A DNA stretch of 64,000 nt, from positions 61,212 through 125,211 of the forward strand of contig CAWGKV010000010.1 in the NCBI GenBank assembly GCA_963823165.1, in the 5' to 3' direction. Within the stretch, counting starts at the first letter, position 1. Each line of letters begins with the position of its first letter. Of this stretch, positions 34,072 through 43,713 are shown piece after piece. The stretch is from Roseiarcus sp963823165. GTDB lineage: Bacteria; Pseudomonadota; Alphaproteobacteria; Rhizobiales; Beijerinckiaceae. The translations under genes were made by a program, and so were the position numbers. The notes beneath the pieces are model-generated. The model searched no databases and had not been told where the DNA came from. It saw only the letters and a list, made by a program, of their open reading frames with translations.

Positions 34072-34416
34072 CGCCGTCCCTCCTGACGATGCAAGTGTTG
34101 ATTTCGAAAACTTTTACGATAAAGTCAGGTGGAGGAAAAGGGGTAATTGTCACGTCACTGTCACGTCCCCGCCGAATGAGCGTAAAGAGAAATTTAAAAT
34201 GTGAGGACTTGAGGAAAATCGGAAATGCCAAGGTGGGTAGCCATAGCCGCAAGCATGGCGATCAGTCTCGCGATCTTCTCTTCAACTCGATCCGCTAGCG
34301 CGGACTCAGATTTGGCGACGCACGGGAATGGGCTATTGCCGCTATCTCCGGAGGAATTCGCCCGGCTGCCCAAGACTCCCACTTATCGCGCCTATCTTCC
34401 CGAGCGGGTCGACTTA

Positions 34417-35559
34417 CGCTCTTATCGCGTTAGCTGTTGGTGAGCTCCTTGGCCCAGGGCTGCGAGCATCCAGCCTTGTGGATCGATTGGTTCGGCGGAG
34501 GCTTCGAGAGCGCGGCGCCAGCCCAGATAGTTGGGCAGGTTGCGGGTCGCGACGCCGTGGAAGCGGCGCATCCACTCCTTGAGACGCGAATGGTAGGCAT
34601 TGACGTTGTTGATGTGGATGTCGGGCTCGCCGGGCAGCGGCTTTCCCGGGGCGGGAACCACGCGGACGGGAATTTTGGCGCGTCGGGCGAAAGCGCGCAG
34701 AGGCCGGCCGCCGTCGCAGACCAGCAGGTTTGCCGGCGACATGGCGCTCGCCAGCGCCTGGGTGATGCATACGGCCGTGTCCTCGGGCAGGACGGCGTCG
34801 GTCGTGGCGCCGGAACGGTCGCGGGCCACGAGAACGGGGATGTTGTCGGAAAAGGCGCCCGGATGTCTCGCCTTGCCGCCGCGCTTGCGGGCCTTGCGCG
34901 CCAGACCGGAGCGCCGGCCCTTGAACGATTCGAGGATGAAGGTTTCGTCCGCTTCCACAATTCCCTGCAACGTCTGCGGCTTGTCGATCGCCGGAGCGCT
35001 CAGGAACCGATGCCGCCAGCGATAGGCCGTGGTCGGATGGACGCCGCAGCGTTCGGCCGCCTTGGCGAGGCTGACGCCGTCGATCATCGCCTGCGCCTGG
35101 TCGAGCCAGCGATCCTTCTTGCGCAGCCGGGCCATCCCCGTCCCGGTCGCGGCGTTGAAGGTGCGCCCGCACGCCTTGCAGCGATACCTCGGCAAGCCGT
35201 GCGACCGACCCCAGCCGACAATCTCATCGGCGCCGCAATGTGCGCAGCCGAGGCGCTCGACCTTGCGCTCGCCGATCGTCGCCAATGCGTCCCGCTCGAT
35301 CCTCGCCTTGCGCCGTTCGCCCTCTTCGGTCGACGACTCCCCCTCGGGCCGAGCCTCGGGAGACGGCCGCAAGCCGACATCGTCAGACCGACCCACAATC
35401 GCCCCGAGCTCGGTGAGCGCCAGCGCAATCTGCTCATCGCTCAACCGCCCTATCCCGGAAAGCCAGTCAGCGAACTCACCCGCCTCCATCGCTTATCCCT
35501 CCGCTACAGCCAGCCCCACTCCCCGTTACCAGATATCAACAGCTAACGCTATAAGAGCC
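34417..35559 (-). mobile_element. IS1595-family insertion sequence, complete
   Basis: An 1143-bp element with terminal inverted repeats matching at 21 of 23 bases; both ends contain CTCTTAT and GCGTTAGCTGTTG. It is bordered by a perfect 8-bp target duplication, TCGACTTA, at 34409-34416 and 35560-35567. Eight-base duplications are the rule in the IS1595 family. It carries one transposase gene. It has landed inside the papain-like protease gene, on the opposite strand. Confidence 0.93.
34422..35489 (-). CDS. IS1595-family transposase
   Basis: A 355-residue transposase. An N-terminal zinc ribbon 'LGCAHCGADEIVGWG' with 'RYRCKACGRTFN' and a helix-turn-helix 'VSLAKAAERCGVHPTTAYRW' precede the catalytic core: Asp in 'IVEADETFILES', Asp in 'NLLVCDGG', and the C-terminal 'HINNVNAYHSRLKEWMRRF' plus 'ATRNLPNYLGWR' typical of IS1595. 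The frame is intact, so the element may still move. The stop codon lies within the terminal repeat. Confidence 0.93.
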   Translation of the reverse strand: MEAGEFADWLSGIGRLSDEQIALALTELGAIVGRSDDVGLRPSPEARPEGESSTEEGERRKARIERDALATIGERKVERLGCAHCGADEIVGWGRSHGLPRYRCKACGRTFNAATGTGMARLRKKDRWLDQAQAMIDGVSLAKAAERCGVHPTTAYRWRHRFLSAPAIDKPQTLQGIVEADETFILESFKGRRSGLARKARKRGGKARHPGAFSDNIPVLVARDRSGATTDAVLPEDTAVCITQALASAMSPANLLVCDGGRPLRAFARRAKIPVRVVPAPGKPLPGEPDIHINNVNAYHSRLKEWMRRFHGVATRNLPNYLGWRRALEASAEPIDPQGWMLAALGQGAHQQLTR

Positions 35560-36962
35560 TCGACTTATCTTCGCATTTTCCGACGCCGGGCGATCAAGGC
35601 GCGGAAGCTTCGTGCACGGCCTGGGCCGTCGGGTACGCCGCGCGCGCCTATTACGCGAATACCGTCGAGAGACGCAATTTACAATTCGCAACGAACATCC
35701 CGAGCCCTGCCTATATCTATAACTCAATCGTCGCGAAGTCGGGAAACTGCTTCGTCGCAACATCGATGCCGGATGCGTTGAATCTCCTCAAACATGGCGC
35801 GCTGTCCCTCGGAAGTTATCCGTACCGGGAGGGGCAATGCCGGAGGCCATCCGATATTCAACGCGCCGATGCAACGGACTTCCCAATCGCTGATTGGCGT
35901 GCGGTCGATTACCACTCCCTTGATCAGGTGAAGGGCGAGCTCGCGAAAGGCCACCCGGTAATCATCAGCGTGAAAGACACACAAGCTTTGCACGCTCTCA
36001 AGTGGAACCAAATTTATCACCCGACTGATAACGACGGTGTCCCCGGATGGCATGCGCTGACGGTGGTCGGGTACAATGAGCGGCTTCAGGCGTTCAAGGT
36101 AATCAATTCCTGGGGAACTCACTGGGCAGACGGCGGATTCGGCTGGATCGACTACGACGCCTTTTCCACCGGCGACGTCCGCGAAGCTTATGTCATGCGC
36201 CCCATTCGGCAAGTCGCGCCGACTCCAACGCCGGCGCCCGCGCCCGCGCCGCCTAAACCGAATCCACGCCCAGTCGCCGTGACGCCAGTTCCAATAGCCG
36301 GGCTCGAATGCGGACATGTTACAGAGATTCTGCGGAACGGGAATTTAGTCTTCACCGGCTTTGTCGGGTCCGATAGCGATCTGGGAAAACTTACAGATCA
36401 GGCTCGGCGCGCAAATGCGTCGGTCGAAGTCGCCGTGCGGCCGTGGCCGCAATGCGAGGTTTTGCTGACGTTGGATAAGGCGCTTGCCAGTCCGGACCAT
36501 CTATCGGTTAAGATTGAGATCGCAGGACGAGTTGGCGAGAAACGCGAAGAAGCAGCGGGCGCGACCGAGACGAGCAACTATCTCAAATTTACGCTGGTGA
36601 CACCGCCTTATCCGAGCTTTTTGCTATGCAGCGTACATTCAGGCGGATGGCTCTGTTGTAAACCTTGTCCAGCCGGACAATATGACGCTAAGAGCGTACC
36701 CGCCATCGACAAAAATCGTTTTAGGCGAGCTTGGCGCGCCCGGGCCGAAATTCAAAGTGGCCCCGCCCTATGGCCGTGAGATGCTTGTCGTGCTTGCGGG
36801 GCGCAGCCCTATTTTCTCTGAACCGCGTCCCGTGCAAGAAACCGAGCGCGAATTTTTGACGGCCCTGCGCAAAGCGCTTTACGCGAAGCCTGATCCCTCC
36901 GCCAATGAGCGAGTCGTCAACGCTGGAATTGACACCATTGTCACCTCTGAGAAACTCTCACC

Positions 36963-37505
36963 ATGACGAGGATTGGAGCCGCGTTTTTCGTTGCACTCTT
37001 TGGCGTCGTTGTCGGATTCACGTCGGTGCTCGCCCAGGAATCACCGCTCGGCGCACCGACCACTGAGGACATTGTTCAAGCGCTTGATCCTGGAACGGCG
37101 GCTCAATTCAGATCATTGAAGGGAATTAAGCTTGTTCCAGGGCAAGAATCCACCGCTCCTTCTATCGACCTAATGATCAACTTTGCCTTCAACTCCGCGA
37201 AGCTTGAAACGGAGAGCCTGCTCACTTTGAAGCGGCTCGGTGCGGCGCTGCAGGATAAACGTCTCGCTGGTTACACGTTTCTCATAGCAGGTCACACTGA
37301 TGGCAAAGGGAGCGACGAGTACAACCAAAGGTTGTCCGAAGCCCGCGCTAACGCCGTCCGCGATCACTTGATGTTCTTCTACGACATCGCCCCTGAGCGC
37401 CTCGTCGCGGTTGGATATGGCAAGCGAAAGCTGCTCAGGCCTGACGATCCGGAAAATGCGGTTAATCGGCGAGTGCAGATCATAAATCAGGGGTCGAAAA
37501 ATTAG
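36963..37505 (+). CDS. OmpA-like peptidoglycan-binding protein
   Basis: A 180-residue exported protein with a signal peptide (ending 'SVLAQ') and a C-terminal OmpA domain: 'INFAFNSAKLETESLLTL', 'FLIAGHTDGKGSDEYNQRLS', 'RANAVRDHL', 'VGYGKRKLLRPDDPENAVNR'. These are the standard contacts to diaminopimelate in the cell wall. It has no beta-barrel, so it is a periplasmic or lipid-free wall-anchored protein. Its ATG overlaps the stop of the papain-like protease, indicating coupled expression. It may anchor that protease locus to the wall. Confidence 0.9.
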   Translation: MTRIGAAFFVALFGVVVGFTSVLAQESPLGAPTTEDIVQALDPGTAAQFRSLKGIKLVPGQESTAPSIDLMINFAFNSAKLETESLLTLKRLGAALQDKRLAGYTFLIAGHTDGKGSDEYNQRLSEARANAVRDHLMFFYDIAPERLVAVGYGKRKLLRPDDPENAVNRRVQIINQGSKN

Positions 37506-37654
37506 CTCCTAATCTAGAAGGAACGGCGAGAACACCGAGATGCTGGCATGTAACGTTGCATCGCTGTCTCGATAGTGGTTCTAATCAAGGAATCCTGAGC
37601 CGAGCGTGGCTCAAGAGAAAGATTTTTGGCCCTGCGATTGCTGGAGACGTGCGA

Positions 37655-38179
37655 ATGCGGAGTTGCGCTACGGTTGTCGCGTTTTGTCTCGCATTCTTGT
37701 CGGCTACGGCCAGCGCGGCGGAGATCGTGGCGCTCGGCGCCAGCACGACACAAGGTTTCGGCAGACGCGGCTCGGGAGTCCCGACGGACCAGGCTTACCC
37801 AGCTCAGTTGGAGCGACTGCTTCGTGCCCGAGGCTGCTCGGCCGAAGTCCTCAATGCCGGTATTGCCGGTGATACGACGGACGGCATGCTCGGCCGTCTT
37901 CCGAGTTTGCTTTCAGCGAACACCAGAGTTTTGATTCTTCAACCGGGAAGCAATGACACTCTCCCCGGAAACAATCCCTCCAGCAGGGCCTCGAATATAG
38001 CGCAGATCAAGAAATACAGCTCGGAGCACGGTGTGAAAGTTATACAGCTCCGCGGCGTCGACACGCTAGTGGGAGATCATTGGGCGGGTGAACACCCGGA
38101 CGCGGAGGGGCACGCCGCGATCGCCAAATGGCTACTTCCGCGCGTACTACAAACAGGAGTTTGTGGTCGCCATAAATGA
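37655..38179 (+). CDS. SGNH/GDSL hydrolase, TesA-like, exported
   Basis: A 174-residue protein. The signal peptide (MRSCATVVAFCLAFLSATASA) is followed by the four SGNH blocks: nucleophile Ser in 'IVALGASTTQGFG' (a variant of GDSL), Gly in 'NAGIAGDTTDGM', Asn in 'LQPGSNDTLPG' and Asp/His in 'GEHPDAEGHAAIAKW'. This is the layout of periplasmic acyl-CoA thioesterase I/lysophospholipase-type esterases. The ATG at 37655 has GGAG upstream; the frame extends further back without support. It is followed after 34 bases by the cyclase gene. Confidence 0.87.
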   Translation: MRSCATVVAFCLAFLSATASAAEIVALGASTTQGFGRRGSGVPTDQAYPAQLERLLRARGCSAEVLNAGIAGDTTDGMLGRLPSLLSANTRVLILQPGSNDTLPGNNPSSRASNIAQIKKYSSEHGVKVIQLRGVDTLVGDHWAGEHPDAEGHAAIAKWLLPRVLQTGVCGRHK

Positions 38180-38213
38180 GCGGCCCCAAACGACGAACGA
38201 CGGCTTGAGCGAC

Positions 38214-39464
38214 ATGACGCACGTCGATCACGTGCAAATCGAACGCAAGCTGGCCGCCATCATGCTGGCGGACATCGCCGGATTCAGCTCGCTGATGGAG
38301 CGAGACGAATCGCGCACCTACCGGCGCCTGCAGGCGTTCAGAGAGCAGATCGTCGCACCCAAAGTCGCCGAATACGGCGGGCGCGTCGTCAAGACCACTG
38401 GCGACGGCTTTTTGGCCGTCTTCCCCAGCGCAACCGCCTCGCTCGGCTGCGGCATCACTATTCAGCGTGTCAACATTTCGCAAGAAGCGATCAAAGACGA
38501 ACAAGAGCGATTTCATCTTCGCATTGGAATTAATCTCGGCGACGTGGTGATCGATGGCGACGACATTTCCGGAGACGGCGTCAATATTGCTGCTCGTCTC
38601 GAGCGGCTCGCTCCGATCGACGGGATATGCGTCTCGGGCGCCATCCGAGATCAGGTAAGGGAAGACCTTGGCGTAGAACTCGAGGATATTGGCGATCAGC
38701 GGGTGAAGAACATTTCGCGCCCGGTCAGGGCCTATCGCATTGACGTTGCGAATGTTTCCAGGGTGAGCCTACCAAAGCAACCCGCATCCCAGACGTCGTC
38801 GGTCCGCGTCCGTGCAACGACTAAATTCTTTCCCGCCAATCCAAAAGTTCTACCAGTAGCTGTCGTCGTCCTTGCCCTGGTGGGGGGCCTCCTATTGTTC
38901 GATCCACCCTGGCGGTCGCTGACTTCCCGAGCGCCCGCCACGCGGATCAGCAATACCGCTTCGCCCCGTGCGGCCGCGCCCGCCGCGCCGGTCGCCCCAT
39001 CGCAGAAGTTCGAACGTTTAGGTCGAGTGCAAGTCGCCAACGACGAGACCATTCGCTCCGCCGCGGCCAGCACCGGCGTCGAGTTGCCGAATATTCTTGA
39101 GTTCCACCAACCGCCTGTCGAAGTTCCTGACAATTTCGCGTCCTATCTCGGCGCCTGGTCAAGTGGCGACGAACGATGGAATGGCCATGGCCGGCACATA
39201 ATTTTGTTGATCGAATCAATTAATGAAAATGGTGAAGTCTTGGGCCATCTGGGGTATAGCGGACCTAATCAGTTCACGGCGAACCAAGGCCCAGCCTCCT
39301 ATAAACCAATTCTCGGGAAAATCAGTGACGAGGGCCTTCATTTCTCCACAGGGTCGTTATTCAGATTTCAAATGATCGGCGCTGACGAAATGTACGGAGA
39401 GCTTGAGGGCTACGGTGATCACGGTCTTTATCACAGCACGATCCGGCTGACCCGCCTCAAATGA
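38214..39464 (+). CDS. class III adenylate/guanylate cyclase with one TM helix
   Basis: A 416-residue protein. The N-terminal cyclase homology domain has metal-binding 'AAIMLADIAGFSSLMERDE', 'KTTGDGFLAVFPS', 'FHLRIGINLGDVVIDGDD' and 'SGDGVNIAARLERLA'. A TM helix follows at about residues 202-222 ('VLPVAVVVLALVGGLLLF'), then an Ala/Pro-rich spacer and a C-terminal extracytoplasmic domain ('YLGAWSSGDERWNGHGRHII'), a likely sensor. It would make cAMP or cGMP in the cytoplasm in response to envelope signals. It ends the co-directional group that begins with the papain-like protease. Confidence 0.9.
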   Translation: MTHVDHVQIERKLAAIMLADIAGFSSLMERDESRTYRRLQAFREQIVAPKVAEYGGRVVKTTGDGFLAVFPSATASLGCGITIQRVNISQEAIKDEQERFHLRIGINLGDVVIDGDDISGDGVNIAARLERLAPIDGICVSGAIRDQVREDLGVELEDIGDQRVKNISRPVRAYRIDVANVSRVSLPKQPASQTSSVRVRATTKFFPANPKVLPVAVVVLALVGGLLLFDPPWRSLTSRAPATRISNTASPRAAAPAAPVAPSQKFERLGRVQVANDETIRSAAASTGVELPNILEFHQPPVEVPDNFASYLGAWSSGDERWNGHGRHIILLIESINENGEVLGHLGYSGPNQFTANQGPASYKPILGKISDEGLHFSTGSLFRFQMIGADEMYGELEGYGDHGLYHSTIRLTRLK

Positions 39465-39574
39465 GCGAGGAGAGGCGCCTGCGCGCCAGCACTCTATTTG
39501 GACAATGAGATTGCGCTAGGGGCGGCAGGGACGTTCATTATGCCGACTCGCCAGCCGCTCAGGCCGCGAAACCT

Positions 39575-39716
39575 TCACGCGACCATAATGCCGAGATGCT
39601 TCTCCATCAGCGCAAAATCGCGGTCTTCGTGCAGCAGCGTGCAGCCGCGTTTAATTCAGAAGGCGGCAATGATGACGTCGGCGGTCTTGTGGACCGCAAT
39701 GCGGACGCCGACCCGG
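39575..39716 (-). pseudogene. VapC-type PIN toxin remnant
   Basis: The last 45 or so codons of a PIN-domain toxin: 'VRIAVHKTADVIIAAF', a TGA stop where Cys is usual, then 'IKRGCTLLHEDRDFALMEKH' and 'LGIMVA' before the stop. The 'KTADVIIA' Asp and 'HEDRDF' acidic residues are PIN active-site positions. No N-terminal half or antitoxin is present upstream. This is a relic, not a selenoprotein. Confidence 0.75.
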
Positions 39717-39717
39717 C

Positions 39718-40071
39718 TTACCGCTCTCCTTGCTCACGCCTCTTGCGCGTCGCCGCCGCCTCGCGCGCCGACTCTCTGCGGTCCTCCGCGGTTCGGCCGG
39801 TGCTGGGAGTTTTGCCCAACTGCCTCCAATCCGTCTCGGTCATTTCGACGCCGTAGTGGTCGGCCGCCTTCTTGATGTTGGCGAAGGCCAGTTCTCGCTC
39901 CTCGTCCGGCACGTCGATGACCTGGTCGAAACGGGCAATGGCGTTTCTGACGTGACGGGCGTCGGTCATCGGCTCCTTTCGCTCCTTCGGAAAGGCGAAC
40001 ACGCTGTCGGGCAGGTCGCTCCGCTCGGTGAGTTCGCCGTGCTTCTCGTGCGGTCTCCAAGTCGCTTTCAT
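39718..40071 (-). CDS. DUF6582-type small hydrophilic protein
   Basis: A 117-residue soluble protein with 'PDSVFAFPKERKEPMTDARH', 'VRNAIARFDQVIDVPDEERE' and 'AFANIKKAADHYGVEM', matching small proteins annotated DUF6582. The C-terminus is Arg/Ala/Glu-rich and probably unstructured. The start MKATWRPHEKHGE at 40071 has a strong GGAGG site; the frame extends to 40206 without support. Function unknown; some relatives sit next to phage or stress genes. Confidence 0.75.
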   Translation of the reverse strand: MKATWRPHEKHGELTERSDLPDSVFAFPKERKEPMTDARHVRNAIARFDQVIDVPDEERELAFANIKKAADHYGVEMTETDWRQLGKTPSTGRTAEDRRESAREAAATRKRREQGER

Positions 40072-40413
40072 GCTCGCCTCCGTGTCCGCTCTTCCGACCG
40101 GGCCGATCCCGGCCTGGCTGTCGCCAGCTGTCGGACCCATAAACGGTCGGCGCAGGTCTGCGGCTCCATCGGACAGCGAAGGTCGAGGTCTTGCCTGTTG
40201 CGTCAATGAGAATTGCCAGCAATATTAAGATATTGTATTCATAACTTAATATTTAAAATCAATTTGTCGGTTGCGAACTGGCCCACAATGCGACAGTTTT
40301 TCACGCCTATCTCATTGAAACACTTGACTGCCTGCCAGACCTGGCGCCTGGCGACTAATTCCGTCGGCGATCGTCGGAATCGAGGATTTTTGCCCAACCT
40401 GCTGAAAGATAAG
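40072..40413. other. gene-free, AT-rich stretch
   Basis: About 340 bases; 40205-40320 is notably AT-rich ('ATATTAAGATATTGTATTC' region). It separates the DUF6582 gene promoter from the end of xdhC. No gene, hairpin with T tract or repeat was seen. Confidence 0.5.
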
Positions 40414-41379
40414 CTATCCTGCAGCCTCATCCTTCGCTTGCCGCTCACCCGCCATCAGGAGCTGGGCTGCGGTCGAGGCGGCGATCACCGCCGGATCCTT
40501 GCCCTCGAGGCCCGGCAGGCCGATCGGGCAGACGAGCTCAGCGAGTGCGGCGTCCGTGAGTTCCGCCGCACGCATCTGGGACAGGAACCGCGCCCGCTTC
40601 GTCGCCGACCCGATCAGGCCGACGTAGCCGAACCGCTCTGACCGCAGCGCCTCGGCGACGATCTCGAGATCGAGCGCATGGGAATGGGTCATCACGACAA
40701 TCAGCGCCCCGTCGGGCGCGTTGGCGAGCTCGGCGGCCGGCTCGGGCGCGTGGATCAGCGCCACGTTGGCCGGCGCGTAAGCGGGAAAGGCCTCGCGGCG
40801 CGAGTCGACCCAGCGCACCGCGAAAGGCAAGGGCGCAAGCGCGAGCGCAAGCGCCCGCCCGACATGGCCCGCGCCGAACAGATAGACGGCGCGGGCGCTT
40901 TCGCCGAGCGGCTCGGTCCAGCCGTCCTCGTCAGCCGGCGATTCGGTGAGACCGTCTCCGCGCCGGTCGCCATCAAGCCTACGCTCGATCCTCCCCTCCC
41001 GCCCGATAGCCGCCCGGACCGTCGCCGGTCCGGGTCCCTCCGCCGCCGCCAGCGCCGTGAGATCGCCGACGTCGCGGCGGTCAAAAGTTTCGATGCGCCA
41101 CTCGACGCGGCCGCCGCAGCATTGCGCGAGCTCGGGCCCCAGCGCCAGCGAGCGGCGCAACGCCGGACCGCGGCCCTGCTTCAGCGCCGCGCGCGCCGCC
41201 TCGAGCGCCGCCCACTCCAGCGCTCCGCCGCCGATCGTGCCGTGGAACCCGCCCGACGGCCTGACGACCATCCGCGCCCCGGCCTCGCGCGGGCTCGAAC
41301 CCTGGACGCGGGCGAGCGTCACCAGCGCCGCCGACCCTTCGGCCTCGATTGCTTCGATCAGGCGGCGGAAAGCCAGCAT
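40414..41379 (-). CDS. xdhC: XdhC, molybdenum-cofactor sulfuration/insertion factor
   Basis: A 321-residue XdhC/CoxI-family protein. The N-terminal domain has 'ALVTLARVQGSSPREAGARM' and 'GGFHGTIGGGALEW', the cysteine pair 'ELAQCCGGRVEW', and the C-terminal Rossmann domain 'AVYLFGAGHVGRALALAL', 'VVMTHSHALDLEIV', 'YVGLIGSATKRARF', 'CPIGLPGLEGKDPAVIA'. XdhC binds the cofactor and helps sulfurate and load it into xanthine dehydrogenase. It begins nine bases after xdhB ends, so it is the last gene of xdhABC. Confidence 0.95.
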   Translation of the reverse strand: MLAFRRLIEAIEAEGSAALVTLARVQGSSPREAGARMVVRPSGGFHGTIGGGALEWAALEAARAALKQGRGPALRRSLALGPELAQCCGGRVEWRIETFDRRDVGDLTALAAAEGPGPATVRAAIGREGRIERRLDGDRRGDGLTESPADEDGWTEPLGESARAVYLFGAGHVGRALALALAPLPFAVRWVDSRREAFPAYAPANVALIHAPEPAAELANAPDGALIVVMTHSHALDLEIVAEALRSERFGYVGLIGSATKRARFLSQMRAAELTDAALAELVCPIGLPGLEGKDPAVIAASTAAQLLMAGERQAKDEAAG

Positions 41380-41388
41380 GGCGCCGTC

Positions 41389-43713
41389 TCAGGATGCTCC
41401 CTCGAGCGAGCGGACCGCATTGAGGATCGACTCCGGCGTGCAGGGCGCCTCGAGCTTCGGGTGCCCCTTCCGGTTCGTCGCATGCACGGCGTCCAAGATC
41501 GCCGAATAGACCGAGATCGCCAGCATCAGCGGCGGCTCGCCGACCGCCTTCGACCGGTAGACGCTCGCCGTCGGATTGGGCCGCATATGAAGCCGCGTGT
41601 TGAACACGGGAGGAACGTCGGACGCGACCGGGATCTTGTAGGTCGCGGGCGCATGCGTCGCGAGCCGTCCCTTGGGGTCGAACACGAGCTCCTCGGTCGT
41701 CAGCCAGCCCATGCCCTGTATGAACCCGCCCTCGACCTGGCCGATGTCGAGCGCCGGATTGATCGAGGCGCCGACGTCGTGCAGGAGATCGGCGCGCAGG
41801 ACCCGCATCTCGCCGGTCATCGTATCGATCGCCACCTCCGAGCACGCCGCCCCGTAGGCGAAGTAAAAGAACGGCCGGCCTTGCGCCTTGGCGCGGTCCC
41901 AATGAATTCCCGGCGTCTTGTAATGGCCGGCGTGCGAAAGCGGGACCCGCGCCACGCGGCATTCCTTGGCGAGTTCGCCAAAGCTCATCGAGGCGTTTCC
42001 GGCGAACACGCGTCCGTCGCGGAATTCGACCGCATCGGCGGCGACGCCCCATTGCTCGGCGGCGAAAGCGGCCATCCGTTCCTTGATCGCCTCGGCGGCG
42101 ATCTTGGCCGCCATGCCGTTCAGATCGGTCCCCGAGGAGGCGGCGGTCGGGGACGCGTTGGGCACCTTCGAGGTGTTGGTCGCGGTGATGCGCACAAAGT
42201 GGAGGGGCACGCCGAATTCCTCGGCGACGATCTGGGCGACTTTGGTGAAGAGCCCCTGCCCCATCTCCGTGCCGCCGTGATTGAGATGGATCGATCCGTC
42301 GGAATAGACGTGCACCAGCGCTCCGGCCTGGTTGAGGCGAATGAGCGTGAACGAAATGCCGAACATCACCGGCGTCAGCGCAATCCCGCGCTTGATGAGC
42401 GGGCTCGTGGCGTTGAAAGTCGGCGATGGCGGCTGCGGCGATCGCGGTAGCGGCTCGTCTCCTCGAGCTCCTCGATGATCCGCCTCTGGGTATCCAAATC
42501 CTCGACGGCCTGTCCGTAAGGCGTGCGGTCGAAGCCCGGGCGCAAGAGATTGGCTTTCCGGACGTCGAGCGGATCGAGGCCGCGTTCCCGGGCGATCGCG
42601 TCCATGACCCGCTCGATCGCGAGCATGCCTTGCGGTCCCCCGAAGCCTCGGAAAGCCGTATTGGAAACCGTGTTGGTCTTCAGCCGGCGGGAGGCGATCG
42701 AAACATGCGGCAGCCAGTAGCCGTTGCCGGCGTGAAACATCGCCCGGTCGACGACGCCGAGCGACAGATCCGCCGAGCAGCCGCATCGGGCGTTGAGCAT
42801 GACGTCGTAGCCGGCGACGACGCCCCGATCGTCGAAGCCGACGCGCCAATCGGCGCGGAAATCGTGGCGCTTGCCGGTCATAATGAAATCGTCGTCGCGA
42901 TCGAGCCGGACCTTGCACGGCCTGCGGGTCACGCGCGCGGCGAGCGCGGCCATGGCGGCCCACGTGCACGCCTGGCTTTCCTTGCCGCCGAAGCCGCCGC
43001 CCATGCGTCGGGTTTCGACAGTGACGAAAGCGTCCGGAACGCCGAGGATGCGCGCCACGATGTGCTGCGTCTCGGTCGGATCCTGGCTCGAGGCGTGCAC
43101 CGTCATCTCGTCGCCTTCTCCAGGGATGGCGAACGAGGCTTGGCCCTCGAGGTAGAAATGCTCCTGGCCGCCGATCGATAACTGGCCTTCGAGCCTGTGC
43201 GGCGCCTGGTCGATCGCCGCGGCGGCGCCGTCGCGACCGAAGGCATAGTCGTCCAGCACCCGCTCGCCCGTCTTCAACGCGTCGGCGATCGTGAGGGACG
43301 GCGTTTGCTCCTCGATGTCGATCTTGGCGAGGCGGGCCGCTCGCCTGGCTTCGTCGCGCCTTCGCGCCACCACGGCGAACAAGGGCTGCCCGTGGAACAG
43401 AATCTCCTTATCGGCAAGCAGCGGCTCGTCGGCGAACGCCGGCGCGATGTCGTTTTTGCCCGGGATGTCGGCCGCCGTCAGCACCGCGACGACGCCCTCG
43501 GCCGAGCGCACTTGGCGCCAGATCGAGGCCCTTCAGCAAGCCGCGCGCCTTGTCGGCCATGCCGAAAGCGACGTGCAGCGTTCCCTCCGGCTCGCGAAGG
43601 TCGTCGACATAGATCGCCGACCCCTGCACGTGCAGGCGGGCGGAATCGTGCGGCAGCGGCTTGTGGACGACCGCCGGCGGCAGCGCGAGATCGGCGACGT
43701 CATTCAGCGGCAT
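41389..43713 (-). pseudogene. xdhB: xanthine dehydrogenase molybdopterin subunit, three single-base frameshifts
   Basis: Frame 1 gives the N-terminus ('HDSARLHVQGSAIYVDDLRE'). The next gives most of the first half ('LTAADIPGKNDIAPAFADEP', 'ASSQDPTETQHIVARILG', 'ETRRMGGGFGGKESQA', 'TAFRGFGGPQGMLAIE'). A third gives the end ('NATSPLIKRGIALTPVMFG', 'LNHGGTEMGQGLFTKV', 'DVGASINPALDIGQVEGG', 'KAVGEPPLMLAISVY'). Single extra bases near 43517, 42443 and 42417 explain the breaks; removal gives about 773 residues, the normal length. The subunit binds the Mo cofactor and hydroxylates hypoxanthine and xanthine. The start overlaps the end of xdhA by 14 bases. Confidence 0.88.

Larger units (their letters stand above)
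34225..36966 (+). pseudogene. papain-like (C1) protease with DUF4384-like C-terminus, split by an IS and one frameshift
   Basis: The N-terminal piece (34225-34416) has a signal peptide and ends 'YRAYLPERVDL'. After the IS, at 35560, the same frame resumes with 'SSHFPTPGDQGAEASCTAWA', whose Cys (codon 35613-35615) is the expected nucleophile. 'PGWHALTVVGYN' and 'KVINSWGTHWADGGFGWIDY' supply His and Asn. A Pro-rich linker follows, then a DUF4384-like domain: 'YAAYIQADGSVVNLVQPDN', 'VAPPYGREMLVVLAGRSP'. Within it, T5 at 36618-36622 breaks the frame; four Ts restore it. Deleting the IS, one target duplicate and one T gives 529 continuous codons. The stop overlaps the next start (ATGA). Confidence 0.85.

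Noticed and set aside
39637..39639. In-frame TGA in the PIN fragment as a selenocysteine codon
   Set aside because: The gene is a 5'-truncated relic, no SECIS-like hairpin follows, and the family has ordinary Cys there.
40678..42450. 590-codon plus-strand frame opposite xdhC/xdhB
   Set aside because: Arg/Gly-rich product without motifs, antisense to recognised genes.
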